Shown piece by piece: positions 43,762 through 52,488 of a DNA stretch of 64,000 bases. Origin of the DNA: Elstera sp043721315 (GTDB taxonomy: Bacteria > Pseudomonadota > Alphaproteobacteria > Elsterales > Elsteraceae); the NCBI GenBank assembly GCA_043721315.1, contig JAYSQZ010000001.1, positions 39,838 to 103,837 of the forward strand. Direction: 5' to 3'. How positions within the stretch are numbered: position 1 is the first letter of the stretch; each line of letters starts with the position of its first letter. The position numbers were made by a program, and so were the translations under genes. Below the pieces are notes generated by a model, which saw only the letters and a list, made by a program, of their open reading frames with translations, had not been told where the DNA came from and made no database searches.

Positions 43762-45429
43762 ATGGAAAATTTTTTTAACTTCGACGGACGTACATTGACA
43801 CCTGAAATATTGGTATCAATTGCGCGATTTGGGGTGCGGGTCGATCTCGACCCTAAGTGCCGGGCAGAAATGGATGCTACTCGCCGCTATATAGACAGCT
43901 CTTGGTTAAGTTCTGACGCTCCCTTAATGTATGCCTTCAACACAGGCGTTGGTTCATTAAAAAATGTTCGGATTCAAGCAGATGCTATCGTCGATTTTCA
44001 GACCAATTTAATTCGATCCCATTCAGCGGGTACAGGGGAGAGAATGCCCTTAGAGGTAGTGCGCGCTATGATGGCGTTGCGGGTAAATGCGTTCGCAAGC
44101 AACCATTCAGGGGTGAGAACTGAAATCGTTGACCGCTTGTTAGCTATGTTAAACCACAGCATCATTCCTTTAATTTCATCGAAAGGGAGTGTCGGTGCCA
44201 GCGGCGACCTTGCACCATTAGCGCAAATGGCCGGCGCATTGCTTGGAATGCCTGAAAGTCGTGTTGTGTACGAAGGACACGAACTTCTTGCGTCTGAAGC
44301 ATTTTTTCGAGCAGGCATGACTGCTACCATGAGTTTAGAGGCTAAAGACGCCACAGCGCTGATTAATGGGGCTACTGCTTCGCTAGCTTATGCTGTGTTA
44401 GCAGCTTACGACGCCAGGAAATTACTGGAAACTGCAAGTGTTTCACTGTCGATGACCCTGGAGGCTTTGCGGGGAGAGATATCGTGCTTTGAAGATCGCG
44501 TTATGTTGGCCCGACCGCACCGTGGTCAGCGGCGTGTTGCCGCTAGCTTGCTCAGGATGCTGGCCGGGTCACGACGATGCACGGAAGAGGCTAGACAAAT
44601 TCGTCTGGCTGGCACGCCTGGTATTCATTCGGACGAAATTGGAACCGCCCATGTACCGCCTCTCGCTCCCCGAATCCAGGATGTTTACTCATTACGGTGC
44701 GCTCCACAGGTTCATGGACCAGTTCTCGATGCTTTAGACTACATTGATGGAATACTTTCGACAGAAATGAACAGCGCGACTGATAATCCGTTAATTTTTC
44801 CTGAAAATGAAGGGTATTCTATTATTTCTTGTGGACATTTTCACGGGCAATATATCGCACAAGCTATGGATATTCTAGCGCTTGTTGTAACGGATTTGAG
44901 CGCGATCTGCGACAGGCGTAGTGCGCGTTTGGTTGATCCTGCTTGTAATTTTGGGCTTCCCGTCAATCTCGTTGCTACTCGTTTAGGAATCAATACCGGT
45001 TTTCCGACGGTGCAAAGTATGGGAACAGGGCTTGTGCTGGAGAACATGGGGCTATGTAGTCCCGCCAGTGCAACCAGTTTACCCGCAAAGGGAAATACAG
45101 AGGACCACATTAGTAATTCTTGTTTTGCAGCGCGACGGTCCCGCACGGTGGTAGAGAACGCGCAAGCCGTTGTTGCTGTCGAACTTTTGCTGGCTGCACA
45201 AGCGTTAGACCTTTGCGAGCCAGAGCTTAACGGATACGAATTGGGATGCGGTACAAAAGTGGCCTGGCAGTTCATCCGCGAACATGTTCCTGCCACGATG
45301 GGGGATGATCGCTGGGTTCATGACGATATCGAGAGAGTTCTGTCTCTGGTGGTAAACGGTAGCTTGATAGATCATATCAGTTCGATTTGCGGGGAAATTA
45401 TCGCGGCTGCCGATAGCCAGATAAACTAA
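43762..45429 (+). CDS. aromatic amino acid lyase (histidine/phenylalanine ammonia-lyase family)
   Basis: A 555-residue MIO enzyme that removes ammonia from an aromatic amino acid. The MIO-forming Ala-Ser-Gly is at 146-148 (GSVGASGDLAPLA). Tyr57 lies in the YAFNTGVG loop, and NTEDHISN carries the conserved Glu-Asp-His. The SHSAGTG stretch at 86-92 resembles histidine ammonia-lyases more than plant PALs, but no hut genes are nearby, so the substrate is open. Codon use is clearly more AT-rich than in core genes. GGA lies eight bases before the ATG. Confidence 0.88.
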   Translation: MENFFNFDGRTLTPEILVSIARFGVRVDLDPKCRAEMDATRRYIDSSWLSSDAPLMYAFNTGVGSLKNVRIQADAIVDFQTNLIRSHSAGTGERMPLEVVRAMMALRVNAFASNHSGVRTEIVDRLLAMLNHSIIPLISSKGSVGASGDLAPLAQMAGALLGMPESRVVYEGHELLASEAFFRAGMTATMSLEAKDATALINGATASLAYAVLAAYDARKLLETASVSLSMTLEALRGEISCFEDRVMLARPHRGQRRVAASLLRMLAGSRRCTEEARQIRLAGTPGIHSDEIGTAHVPPLAPRIQDVYSLRCAPQVHGPVLDALDYIDGILSTEMNSATDNPLIFPENEGYSIISCGHFHGQYIAQAMDILALVVTDLSAICDRRSARLVDPACNFGLPVNLVATRLGINTGFPTVQSMGTGLVLENMGLCSPASATSLPAKGNTEDHISNSCFAARRSRTVVENAQAVVAVELLLAAQALDLCEPELNGYELGCGTKVAWQFIREHVPATMGDDRWVHDDIERVLSLVVNGSLIDHISSICGEIIAAADSQIN

Positions 45430-45488
45430 TGTCTGTGAAAGAAGTTTGCTTGCTTACATGACGAACCATCTCTTTCAGCTAGATATAA

Positions 45489-45968
45489 CTAATCTTCCGA
45501 GGTCAATTCCGCCGGCTTCGCCTCATGCGCCAGCGTCCACCCGCGCTCGCTTTGCTGATAGTATTTCAACCAATGCCCCGATGTCTTCGCCTCTTTATAG
45601 CGCAGGCGCGCGGCAGCGACCGCGAGTTCGTCGCGGCCATTGAAGATGTCGAGGATACGGGCGTAAGCGCTTGGATTGGCGAGGCTTACGCCTTCCGCCA
45701 GCAGCGCCACCGTTGCGCTGTTTGGGTTTTCGTCCACAGCGGTTAGCCAGATAGGTTGGCGCGTCGCCATGCCCTCTTTGAGCGTGCCGTGGGGGAGGAA
45801 GCTGGCAGGATCGTAGGTCCAGAGGTGGGCGTTTAGCGCCTCCACCCGTTCCTCCGACCCGCACAGCACAACCGCCCGCAGATTAGCCGCTATCACGCGC
45901 TCCAGCAGCTTCGGCAAAGCCTCCTCCAGCGACGCGCGCGTGAGGTGGTAGAAGCTCCAGTCGGTCAT
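45489..45968 (-). CDS. holC: DNA polymerase III subunit chi
   Basis: A 159-residue clamp-loader-associated subunit that links the polymerase to SSB. The HolC pattern is seen: DWSFYHLTRASLEEALPKLLERV, VVLCGSEERVEALNAHLWTY, SFLPHGT and the WLTAVDENPNSA strand. The gene lies 15 bp downstream of pepA, the common holC-pepA neighbourhood. Partial copies of this gene occur at 42846-42894 and 43586-43633. Confidence 0.93.
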   Translation of the reverse strand: MTDWSFYHLTRASLEEALPKLLERVIAANLRAVVLCGSEERVEALNAHLWTYDPASFLPHGTLKEGMATRQPIWLTAVDENPNSATVALLAEGVSLANPSAYARILDIFNGRDELAVAAARLRYKEAKTSGHWLKYYQQSERGWTLAHEAKPAELTSED

Positions 45969-45983
45969 AGCGGCTAAAAACCT

Positions 45984-47471
45984 TTAGGCTTCGTAGTGGG
46001 TTTTCACCAACTGGTCGAGCAAGCGCACGCCCCAGCCGGAAGCGCCTTTTGGCACCACGCCCTTGTCCTTATTCGCCCAAGCCACGCCCGCGATGTCGAG
46101 ATGCGCCCACGGCACCTCATTCACGAAGCGTTGCAAGAACACAGCGGCCACTGTGCTGCCCGCGCCGCCGTCGCCGATGTTCTTCATGTCGGCGATGGGG
46201 GATTTCAGGAGACTGTCATAGGCTTCGCCGAGCGGCATCCGCCACAGAGTTTCGCCGGTGTCTTTGCCCGCAGCCAGAATGGCGTCGGCCAGCGCGTCGT
46301 TATTGGCGAACAGCCCGGCGTGCTCATGACCTAAGGCGGTGATGATCGCGCCGGTCAAGGTGGCAAGGTTGATCATGGCGACAGGCTTGAAGCGGTCTTG
46401 CGTGTACCAAAGAATGTCGGCCAGCACTAAGCGGCCTTCGGCGTCGGTATTCAGCACTTCGATCGTCTGGCCGCTCATGCTGGTAACAACATCGCCGGGG
46501 CGCTGGGCATTGGCCGAGGGCATGTTTTCGACAAGGCCGACAATGCCAACGGCATTAACCTTCGCCTTACGGCCCGCAAGCGCGAGGAGAGTGCCGACGA
46601 CGGCTGCCGAGCCGCCCATGTCCCACTTCATATCTTCCATGCCCTTGGCGCTCTTCAGCGACAGGCCACCGCTATCGAAGGTTACGCCCTTACCCACGAA
46701 CGCCACCGGGGCCGCGCCGTCTTTCCCGCCGTTCCAGCGCATAACGACAACGCGGGACTCCGACTTGGAGCCTTGGCCAACGCCAATCAGCGCGCCCATG
46801 CCCAGCTTTTTCAGGTCTTTTAGGGTTAAAACCTCGATCTCAAGCCCGGCCTTTTCCAAGTCCTTCAGCCGGTCGGCATAAGTTTCTGGGTTTAGCACAT
46901 TACCGGGTTCGGTTACGAGATCGCGGGCGTAGATCACGCCATCGGCGAGCTTATCGAAATCGGCATAGGCTTTTTTGGCGGCGCTATGGTCGGCCAGCAG
47001 AACCGTGATTTTTTCCAAGGAAGGCTTATCGTCGGCTTTCTGCTTGGTTAGATATTTATCGAAGCGATACGCGCGCAAATGCGCCCCGTGGGCAAGGCGA
47101 GCGGCAAGGGTGGCCGTGCTGAGATCGCCCGTCAGCGGATCGAGCGCGACCGACAGATGGGTTTCCGGCTGGCCCGAGACGGCGGCATAGGCCGTGGCCC
47201 CCAGGCTTTCCGCTTTGGCATCAGTCAATTCGGCGAGCTTACCCAACCCAAGAAGCAGAACCCGGCTCGCGTCGAGACCAACGGGGGCCAAAAGTTCTAA
47301 CGTCTGGCCGAATTTGCCGGTAAAGCGGCTGGCGGCCATCGCGCGCGCTACCGCGCCTTGGGTAAGCGCATCCACCTGGGCGGCACTGGCGAGCAGGGCG
47401 CGGTCTTCGGCAACGGTCACGACCAAGGTGCCTTTTTTGGCTAGGTCCAGATCGCTAAACGACATTTTCAT
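45984..47471 (-). CDS. pepA: leucyl aminopeptidase PepA
   Basis: Cytosolic M17 aminopeptidase with two metal ions. The catalytic core is visible: VGKGVTFDSGGLSLK, MKWDMGGSAAV and the family signature NTDAEGRLVLAD. The reading frame extends upstream, but the ATG at 47471 (MKMSFSDLDLA) gives a normal length of 495 residues. It is divergent from surA and forms a unit with holC. In E. coli PepA also binds DNA, but this cannot be judged here. Confidence 0.95.
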   Translation of the reverse strand: MKMSFSDLDLAKKGTLVVTVAEDRALLASAAQVDALTQGAVARAMAASRFTGKFGQTLELLAPVGLDASRVLLLGLGKLAELTDAKAESLGATAYAAVSGQPETHLSVALDPLTGDLSTATLAARLAHGAHLRAYRFDKYLTKQKADDKPSLEKITVLLADHSAAKKAYADFDKLADGVIYARDLVTEPGNVLNPETYADRLKDLEKAGLEIEVLTLKDLKKLGMGALIGVGQGSKSESRVVVMRWNGGKDGAAPVAFVGKGVTFDSGGLSLKSAKGMEDMKWDMGGSAAVVGTLLALAGRKAKVNAVGIVGLVENMPSANAQRPGDVVTSMSGQTIEVLNTDAEGRLVLADILWYTQDRFKPVAMINLATLTGAIITALGHEHAGLFANNDALADAILAAGKDTGETLWRMPLGEAYDSLLKSPIADMKNIGDGGAGSTVAAVFLQRFVNEVPWAHLDIAGVAWANKDKGVVPKGASGWGVRLLDQLVKTHYEA

Positions 47472-47663
47472 GGGAGTGGGTCTTTCCAACTGCAAAAGCC
47501 TAACGGCAAAAAATCTCCGGCAGGTCATCCCTGCCCTTTCCGTCACCTTATCCGCCCGAAGCCTGCTTGCCAATCGGTGCCGAAAGCGTGGGCGCGTGTG
47601 CAGCGTCTCTTGCCGTTGGGGCGAGAATGGGGCAAGGTCCGCTCACAAATTCTGGTTAAGGAA

Positions 47664-48641
47664 ATGGTCGGCGCTATGGCCCGCTTGGTGACATCCTCTC
47701 TTTTGGCAGCCCTGCTATCGGTCGCCCCTCTTAGCCTTGAGCATGGCGTTCAGCCGAAACCGGCTCAGGCGCAAGAAATGCTTCGTATTGCTGCCGTGGT
47801 GAATGACGAGATTATTTCGATCTACGACATTCTCCAGCGCACTGATTTTCAGATTCTGATCGGCTTAGGTCAACAGGTGACGGACGAAAGCCGCAACCGG
47901 CTGTTCCCGATCATGCTTCGCACGATGATTGATGAAAAGCTGATGACTCAAGAGGCCAAGCGCCGGGGCATCACTGTTCAGGATGATGAAATAAAGGGTT
48001 ATGTTGAAGCGCTCGAAGCCTCCAACAACCGCCCCAAAGGCTCTGTGTTGAAAGACATCGAGCGGGCTGGCCTGCGCGCCGATACGCTGATGGACCAAAT
48101 CCGCGCCCGCTTGGGCTGGGATATTCTCAGCCGCCAGAAAGTGCGCGCGTTCCGCCCGATTTCCGATGATGAAGTCGATCAGGTGATTGCCGAAGGCAAA
48201 ACTTCCCAAGGCCAGCCGGAATATCTGGCGGCGGATATTTTTCTGTCCTTCGATTCGGCAGGCGGCGATGCGGCAGCACAGCGGTTGGTCGATGAAATCA
48301 CACGCCAATTGGCCGGTGGTGCCCGCTTCTCGGCAGTGGCGCAGCAATATTCTAACTCCGCTTCGGCCACGACTGGCGGGGATCTCGGTTGGGTGCGGAC
48401 GGGGCAGATAGATCCGGCCCTGCTCACCGCCTTGGAAGCGCTGCAACCGGGGCAGGTGAGCCAACCCGTTCGCACGGTTTCGGGGCTGCATCTGCTGCTG
48501 CTCCGCGAGAAGCGCGCCGCGACCAGCTTGCCGACGCGCGATGAAGCCCGGCAGCGCCTGCTGGGCGAGCGGCTTGAAGCCGAAAGCCGCCGGGGTTTGC
48601 GCGACTTGCGCCAAGCCGCCACCATCGACATTCGCATCTAA
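47664..48641 (+). CDS. surA: peptidyl-prolyl isomerase, SurA type
   Basis: Periplasmic chaperone for outer-membrane proteins. The N-terminal signal peptide (MARLVTSSLLAALLSVAPLS...) is followed by a SurA_N domain (AAVVNDEIISIYDILQR, then DEKLMTQEAKRRGI). One parvulin/rotamase domain follows (GGARFSAVAQQYSNSASATTGGDLGWVRTGQI...LLLREKR). The start is uncertain: ATG at 47664 or 47676 are both possible, with AAGGA just before. It is followed by rsmA after 2 bp. The lptD and pdxA genes that often flank surA are not here. Confidence 0.9.
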   Translation: MVGAMARLVTSSLLAALLSVAPLSLEHGVQPKPAQAQEMLRIAAVVNDEIISIYDILQRTDFQILIGLGQQVTDESRNRLFPIMLRTMIDEKLMTQEAKRRGITVQDDEIKGYVEALEASNNRPKGSVLKDIERAGLRADTLMDQIRARLGWDILSRQKVRAFRPISDDEVDQVIAEGKTSQGQPEYLAADIFLSFDSAGGDAAAQRLVDEITRQLAGGARFSAVAQQYSNSASATTGGDLGWVRTGQIDPALLTALEALQPGQVSQPVRTVSGLHLLLLREKRAATSLPTRDEARQRLLGERLEAESRRGLRDLRQAATIDIRI

Positions 48642-48643
48642 CC

Positions 48644-49552
48644 GTGACCGACGATCCGATTATCGCCGCCGTCGAGCGGCTGCCCGCGCTGCGCGTTACG
48701 GTTGCGGCGGCAGGGCTTACGGCGGATAAACGCTTCGGCCAGCATTTTCTGTTCGATCTCAACCTCACCCGCCGTATCGCCCGCGCGGGCGGGCCGCTGG
48801 ATGCCGGAACCGTGATCGAAGTCGGCCCAGGCCCCGGCGGGCTTACCCGCGCGCTGCTGCTGGAAGGCGCGGGGCATGTGGTGGCGATTGAAAAAGATCG
48901 GCGCATGGTGGCAGCCCTCACAACCCTGGTGGAACTTGCGGCAGGACGCCTGAGCGTGATCGAGGCTGATGCGCTGGGGCTTGACCCCACGACGCTCGGC
49001 CCCGCCCCCTACCGAATTATCGCCAATCTGCCCTACAACGTCGGCACGCCGCTGGTGATCGCGTGGCTGCGCGCTATTGATCAGTATGAATCACTCACGC
49101 TGATGTTTCAAAAGGAAGTAGCGGATCGGCTTACGGCAGCGCCGGGCGATGAGGCTTACGGTCGCCTATCCGTCATCAGCGGCTATTTCGCGCAAAGCGG
49201 CGTGTTGTTCGATATTCCACCGGAAGCCTTCACCCCGCCGCCCAAAGTTATCTCCAGCGTTGTCCAGATGCTGCCCCGCCAGGATCGGCCCGACTGCGGC
49301 TCGGTAGTGCGGCTGGAACAGGTAACGGCGGCGGCTTTTGGGCAACGCCGCAAAATGCTACGCGCCTCGCTGAAAAGCCTTGGCGCTGATACCACGGCCC
49401 TGCTGTCAGACGCGCAGATCGAGCCGACCGCGCGGGCTGAAGAGTTGAGTGTGGCGGAGTTTTCGCGGCTGGCCCTGGCGCTCTGCGCTCAGATTGGTCC
49501 TGGCGTCGCGCGGGCCGAAAAAGAGACTGGGCGCGCGGGCGAAACGGCCTAA
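48644..49552 (+). CDS. rsmA: 16S rRNA dimethyladenosine transferase RsmA (KsgA)
   Basis: Dimethylates A1518 and A1519 in helix 45 of 16S rRNA, a late step of small-subunit assembly. The sequence shows DKRFGQHFLFD, the SAM motif EVGPGPGGLT, and the catalytic NLPYNVGTPL motif, then FQKEVADRL. The C-terminal helical domain (TAAAFGQRRKMLRASLKSL) is typical. It begins with GTG 2 bp after surA, so the two are cotranscribed. Confidence 0.96.
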   Translation: MTDDPIIAAVERLPALRVTVAAAGLTADKRFGQHFLFDLNLTRRIARAGGPLDAGTVIEVGPGPGGLTRALLLEGAGHVVAIEKDRRMVAALTTLVELAAGRLSVIEADALGLDPTTLGPAPYRIIANLPYNVGTPLVIAWLRAIDQYESLTLMFQKEVADRLTAAPGDEAYGRLSVISGYFAQSGVLFDIPPEAFTPPPKVISSVVQMLPRQDRPDCGSVVRLEQVTAAAFGQRRKMLRASLKSLGADTTALLSDAQIEPTARAEELSVAEFSRLALALCAQIGPGVARAEKETGRAGETA

Positions 49553-49562
49553 CTCAGTCTCC

Positions 49563-50783
49563 ATGACAATACTCGATCTTGAACCAACACGGGCGGCGGG
49601 CCTGGCCAGACTGGCGGCGTTTTTACCCGCTATGGGCCGCGCCTATACCGATGGCAGAAATACCGATTTCGGTCCCGATCAACCAGGCTTTGTGTCGCGG
49701 CTATCGCCCTACCTGCGCCATCGGCTCATCACCGAGCAAGAGGTGATCGAGACGCTGCTCACCCGCCATAGCCTTGGGTCCGCTAATTCGTTCGTATCTG
49801 AAGTATTCTGGAGAACCTATTGGAAAGGCTGGCTTAACAACCACCCGATGATCTGGCTCCAATATGAACAAGATGTGCGCTTGCTCAACGCTCGCAAGGC
49901 CGACGACTCCGCTTTTCGGGAGAGCGTGGCTGCGGCAGAAGCCGGGAACACCGGCATCGTCTGCTGCGATGCCTGGGCGCGGGAGTTGGTGCAAACCGGC
50001 TATCTGCACAATCATGCCCGCATGTGGTTCGCGAGCCTGTGGATTTTTACGCTCAAACTGCCCTGGCAAGCAGGTGCGGATTTCTTTTTGCGGCATCTGT
50101 TGGATGGCGATTGCGCCTCTAACACCCTCTCCTGGCGGTGGGTTGCCGGGCTGCAAACGCGCGGAAAACAGTATATCGCTGACCCCGAGAATATCCGGCG
50201 GTTCACCCAAGGCCGTTTCGCCCCCACCGAGGCGTTCGCTCCCATCGGCTTCCCCGTTGCCGAAACCCTAGCGCCCCCACCCCCGGCCCTACCGGTCCCG
50301 GCCCTTCCGGTCGCACTCGATCCGCAAAAGCCGACCCTGCTGCTGCTGCACGAGGAGGATTTAGCCTGGGAAAGCTGGCAATCTCTGCTGCCGTCAAATC
50401 TGGCTATCGTCGGCGCGGTGGCGCTTGCCAGCCCGCGCGTTGCAACTCAGAACCCGTCCGCTCCGGTGCGGGATTTCGTTGTGGGGGCTTTGCACGATTC
50501 GCTCGCACGTTGGCAGCACAGCGGCGCGCAAGCCTGGGGTGTCGTGGCACAGGCCGCACTTCCTGAGACCTTGGCGATAACGGGCGCGACCCAGATCGTA
50601 ACTCCGGTTGCCCCTATTGGCCCAACCGCAACGGCGCTGGATGGATTGGCAGCGGCAGGCGTTCCTCTCTGCCGCCTTCAGCGCCCGTGGGATGCGCTGA
50701 GTTGGCCGCACGCCACCAAGGGCTTCTTCCCGTTTCGGGAGAAGATTCCCAAAATTCTGCGCGAACTCGGCCTGCCGGTTTAG
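49563..50783 (+). CDS. photolyase/cryptochrome-like FAD-binding protein with rearranged domains
   Basis: A 406-residue protein. Residues 1 to about 230 are the FAD-binding helical domain of DNA photolyases, which normally is C-terminal: SRLSPYLRHRLIT, FVSEVFWRTYWKGW, TGYLHNHARMWFASLW and LLDGDCASNTLSWRWVAGLQT. The usual N-terminal alpha/beta (antenna) domain is missing in front. The remaining 170 residues, after a proline-rich linker (about 238-255), look like a Rossmann-type alpha/beta segment (TLLLLHEEDLAW, then WGVVAQAAL). They may be a displaced antenna-like domain. Whether it repairs DNA or senses light is unknown. Confidence 0.78.
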   Translation: MTILDLEPTRAAGLARLAAFLPAMGRAYTDGRNTDFGPDQPGFVSRLSPYLRHRLITEQEVIETLLTRHSLGSANSFVSEVFWRTYWKGWLNNHPMIWLQYEQDVRLLNARKADDSAFRESVAAAEAGNTGIVCCDAWARELVQTGYLHNHARMWFASLWIFTLKLPWQAGADFFLRHLLDGDCASNTLSWRWVAGLQTRGKQYIADPENIRRFTQGRFAPTEAFAPIGFPVAETLAPPPPALPVPALPVALDPQKPTLLLLHEEDLAWESWQSLLPSNLAIVGAVALASPRVATQNPSAPVRDFVVGALHDSLARWQHSGAQAWGVVAQAALPETLAITGATQIVTPVAPIGPTATALDGLAAAGVPLCRLQRPWDALSWPHATKGFFPFREKIPKILRELGLPV

Positions 50784-50797
50784 AGAAAATGCTCTAA
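50780..50797. terminator. small bidirectional hairpin between convergent genes
   Basis: TTAGAG (50780-50785) and CTCTAA (50792-50797) form a 6-bp stem with a 6-nt loop. The arms include the stop codons of the photolyase-like gene and of gmk. It could end transcription on both strands, but it is weak and has no U-tract. Confidence 0.3.
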
Positions 50798-51456
50798 TCG
50801 CTCGGGGGCCGTTCAGTCTGAAGCGCCGACACGAACTCCGGCAGGCTGGTTTGACGGTCGCGCTTCAGCCGTTCGGCCATCAGAATCGCGCGCACGCTCA
50901 TGAGGCTGGCTTCAATATCGTCATTGACCAGCACATAATCATACTCGCGCCAGTGCGATACATCGTCATGGGCTTTGGCCATGCGCCGCGCCACAACGTC
51001 GGCTGAGTCTTGCGCGCGGGTGCGTAAGCGCCGCTCCAACTCCGCCATCGACGGCGGCAGAATAAAAATGGTGACGAGATCGGGCCGGGCTTTCCGCATC
51101 ATCTGCTGCGTGCCTTGCCAGTCGATATCGAACAGCACGTCCATCCCTTGCCCAAGTGCCTTCATCACGGGCGTTTTCGGTGTGCCGTAGAAATTGCCGT
51201 ATACTTCGGCGTGTTCCAGCAAATCATCGCTGGCGGCGAGCCGATCGAATTCCTCAAGATCAATGAAATGATAGTCCCGGCCCGAGATTTCCGACGGGCG
51301 GCGTGGCCGCGTGGTGACGGAAACCGACATTTGAAGCTGCGGCATATTCTCCAGCAGCAACCGCGACAGGGTGGTTTTCCCAGCCCCTGAAGGCGAGGAC
51401 AGAATGAGCATCAAGCCCCGGCGGCGGCGCTCAATGGTTTGGGGAGCCTGCATCAT
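50794..51456 (-). CDS. gmk: guanylate kinase
   Basis: Converts GMP to GDP. The P-loop is SSPSGAGKTT, followed by SVTTRPRRPSEISGRDYHFI for GMP binding and the ILPPSMAELERRL lid region. The frame stays open upstream into the yicC-like gene, but the ATGATG at 51456 gives the normal distance to the P-loop. The yicC-gmk order is widely conserved in bacteria. Confidence 0.95.
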   Translation of the reverse strand: MMQAPQTIERRRRGLMLILSSPSGAGKTTLSRLLLENMPQLQMSVSVTTRPRRPSEISGRDYHFIDLEEFDRLAASDDLLEHAEVYGNFYGTPKTPVMKALGQGMDVLFDIDWQGTQQMMRKARPDLVTIFILPPSMAELERRLRTRAQDSADVVARRMAKAHDDVSHWREYDYVLVNDDIEASLMSVRAILMAERLKRDRQTSLPEFVSALQTERPPSD

Positions 51457-51466
51457 CGGCGTATCA

Positions 51467-52399
51467 TCACTCGACGTTTTGAACCTGTTCACGGAATTGT
51501 TCGATTAATGTTTTCAGCGCAAGGCCCGTTTGCGTGACCGATAGGTCCGCCGCCTTGGACATGAGGGTATTGGCCTCGCGGTTGAATTCTTGGGCCAAAA
51601 AATCCAGCTTGCGACCAATCGCACCGCCTTCGGTGAGGAGCGATAGGGCAGCGGCGCAATGCGCGTCGAGCCTATCCATCTCTTCCGAAGGGTCGCATTT
51701 CTGTGCGAGGAGCGCGATTTCTTGAGCGAGGCGCTCCGGCGGAACCGGCGGGCTGTCGCCCAACAGGGGGGCAAGGCGTGTGTGCAGCCGTTCGGCAACG
51801 CCGTGGGTTTGAGCTTCGGCAGCGCTGCGCGCTTTCGCTGTATGCTCAGCAATCCCGGCGATTTGGCCGTGCAGAATTTCACTGAGTTTAGCCCCTTCCG
51901 CTCGGCGCGATGCGAGGAACTGCGCCACAGTGCGCGCGAGTAAATCCAGCAAAGCCGTATCTTCCGCCGGATCAGGTTCATTCTGCGGGTTGGCGTCGGT
52001 CTGAGCGGGACTTTCGATAACGCCGCGCACGCTTAAGAGATCAGTCAGCCGCAGCGGCGCTTGATCGACTAAAGCCCCTAAGGCTTGTTGCAGTCCGATG
52101 ATTTCTTCGATCAGCGGGCGGTTGATGGTAAGGTTGGTGTCCCGCGTCGTGCCGCGCAGATCGAGCGACACGGTGATCGTGCCGCGCTGGCAGGCTTTTA
52201 GGCGCGTCCGCAAGGCAGGCTCCAGCCGGTCGAGCCAATGGGGCAGCCGGAAGCGAATATCCAGCCCGCGCCCATTCACCGCGCGGATTTCCCAAGTGGC
52301 GGTATGGGACTGTGTGGGGCATCCCACCGCCGCCAGCCGGGCATAGCCGGTCATGCTGGAAACGGGGGCGGTTAAGCTGGGGGAGGAAACATCTCTCAT
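51467..52399 (-). CDS. YicC/YloC family endoribonuclease
   Basis: A 310-residue protein of the YicC family, whose members are RNA endonucleases linked to stress survival. The N-terminal signature SSMTGYARL, the WEIRAVNGRGLDIRFRLP segment and the C-terminal KLDFLAQEFNREANTLMSKA are diagnostic. I chose the ATG at 52399. The frame is open further upstream, but that part has no family character. It precedes gmk with a 10-bp gap. Confidence 0.92.
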   Translation of the reverse strand: MRDVSSPSLTAPVSSMTGYARLAAVGCPTQSHTATWEIRAVNGRGLDIRFRLPHWLDRLEPALRTRLKACQRGTITVSLDLRGTTRDTNLTINRPLIEEIIGLQQALGALVDQAPLRLTDLLSVRGVIESPAQTDANPQNEPDPAEDTALLDLLARTVAQFLASRRAEGAKLSEILHGQIAGIAEHTAKARSAAEAQTHGVAERLHTRLAPLLGDSPPVPPERLAQEIALLAQKCDPSEEMDRLDAHCAAALSLLTEGGAIGRKLDFLAQEFNREANTLMSKAADLSVTQTGLALKTLIEQFREQVQNVE

Positions 52400-52488
52400 G
52401 ATGCTTCTTATAAGCGGCTCCCTGCCCTGCCTCAATCGACAACATGCGAACCGTGGCGGAATACGGATCGGCACGCTATACAGTGTGA

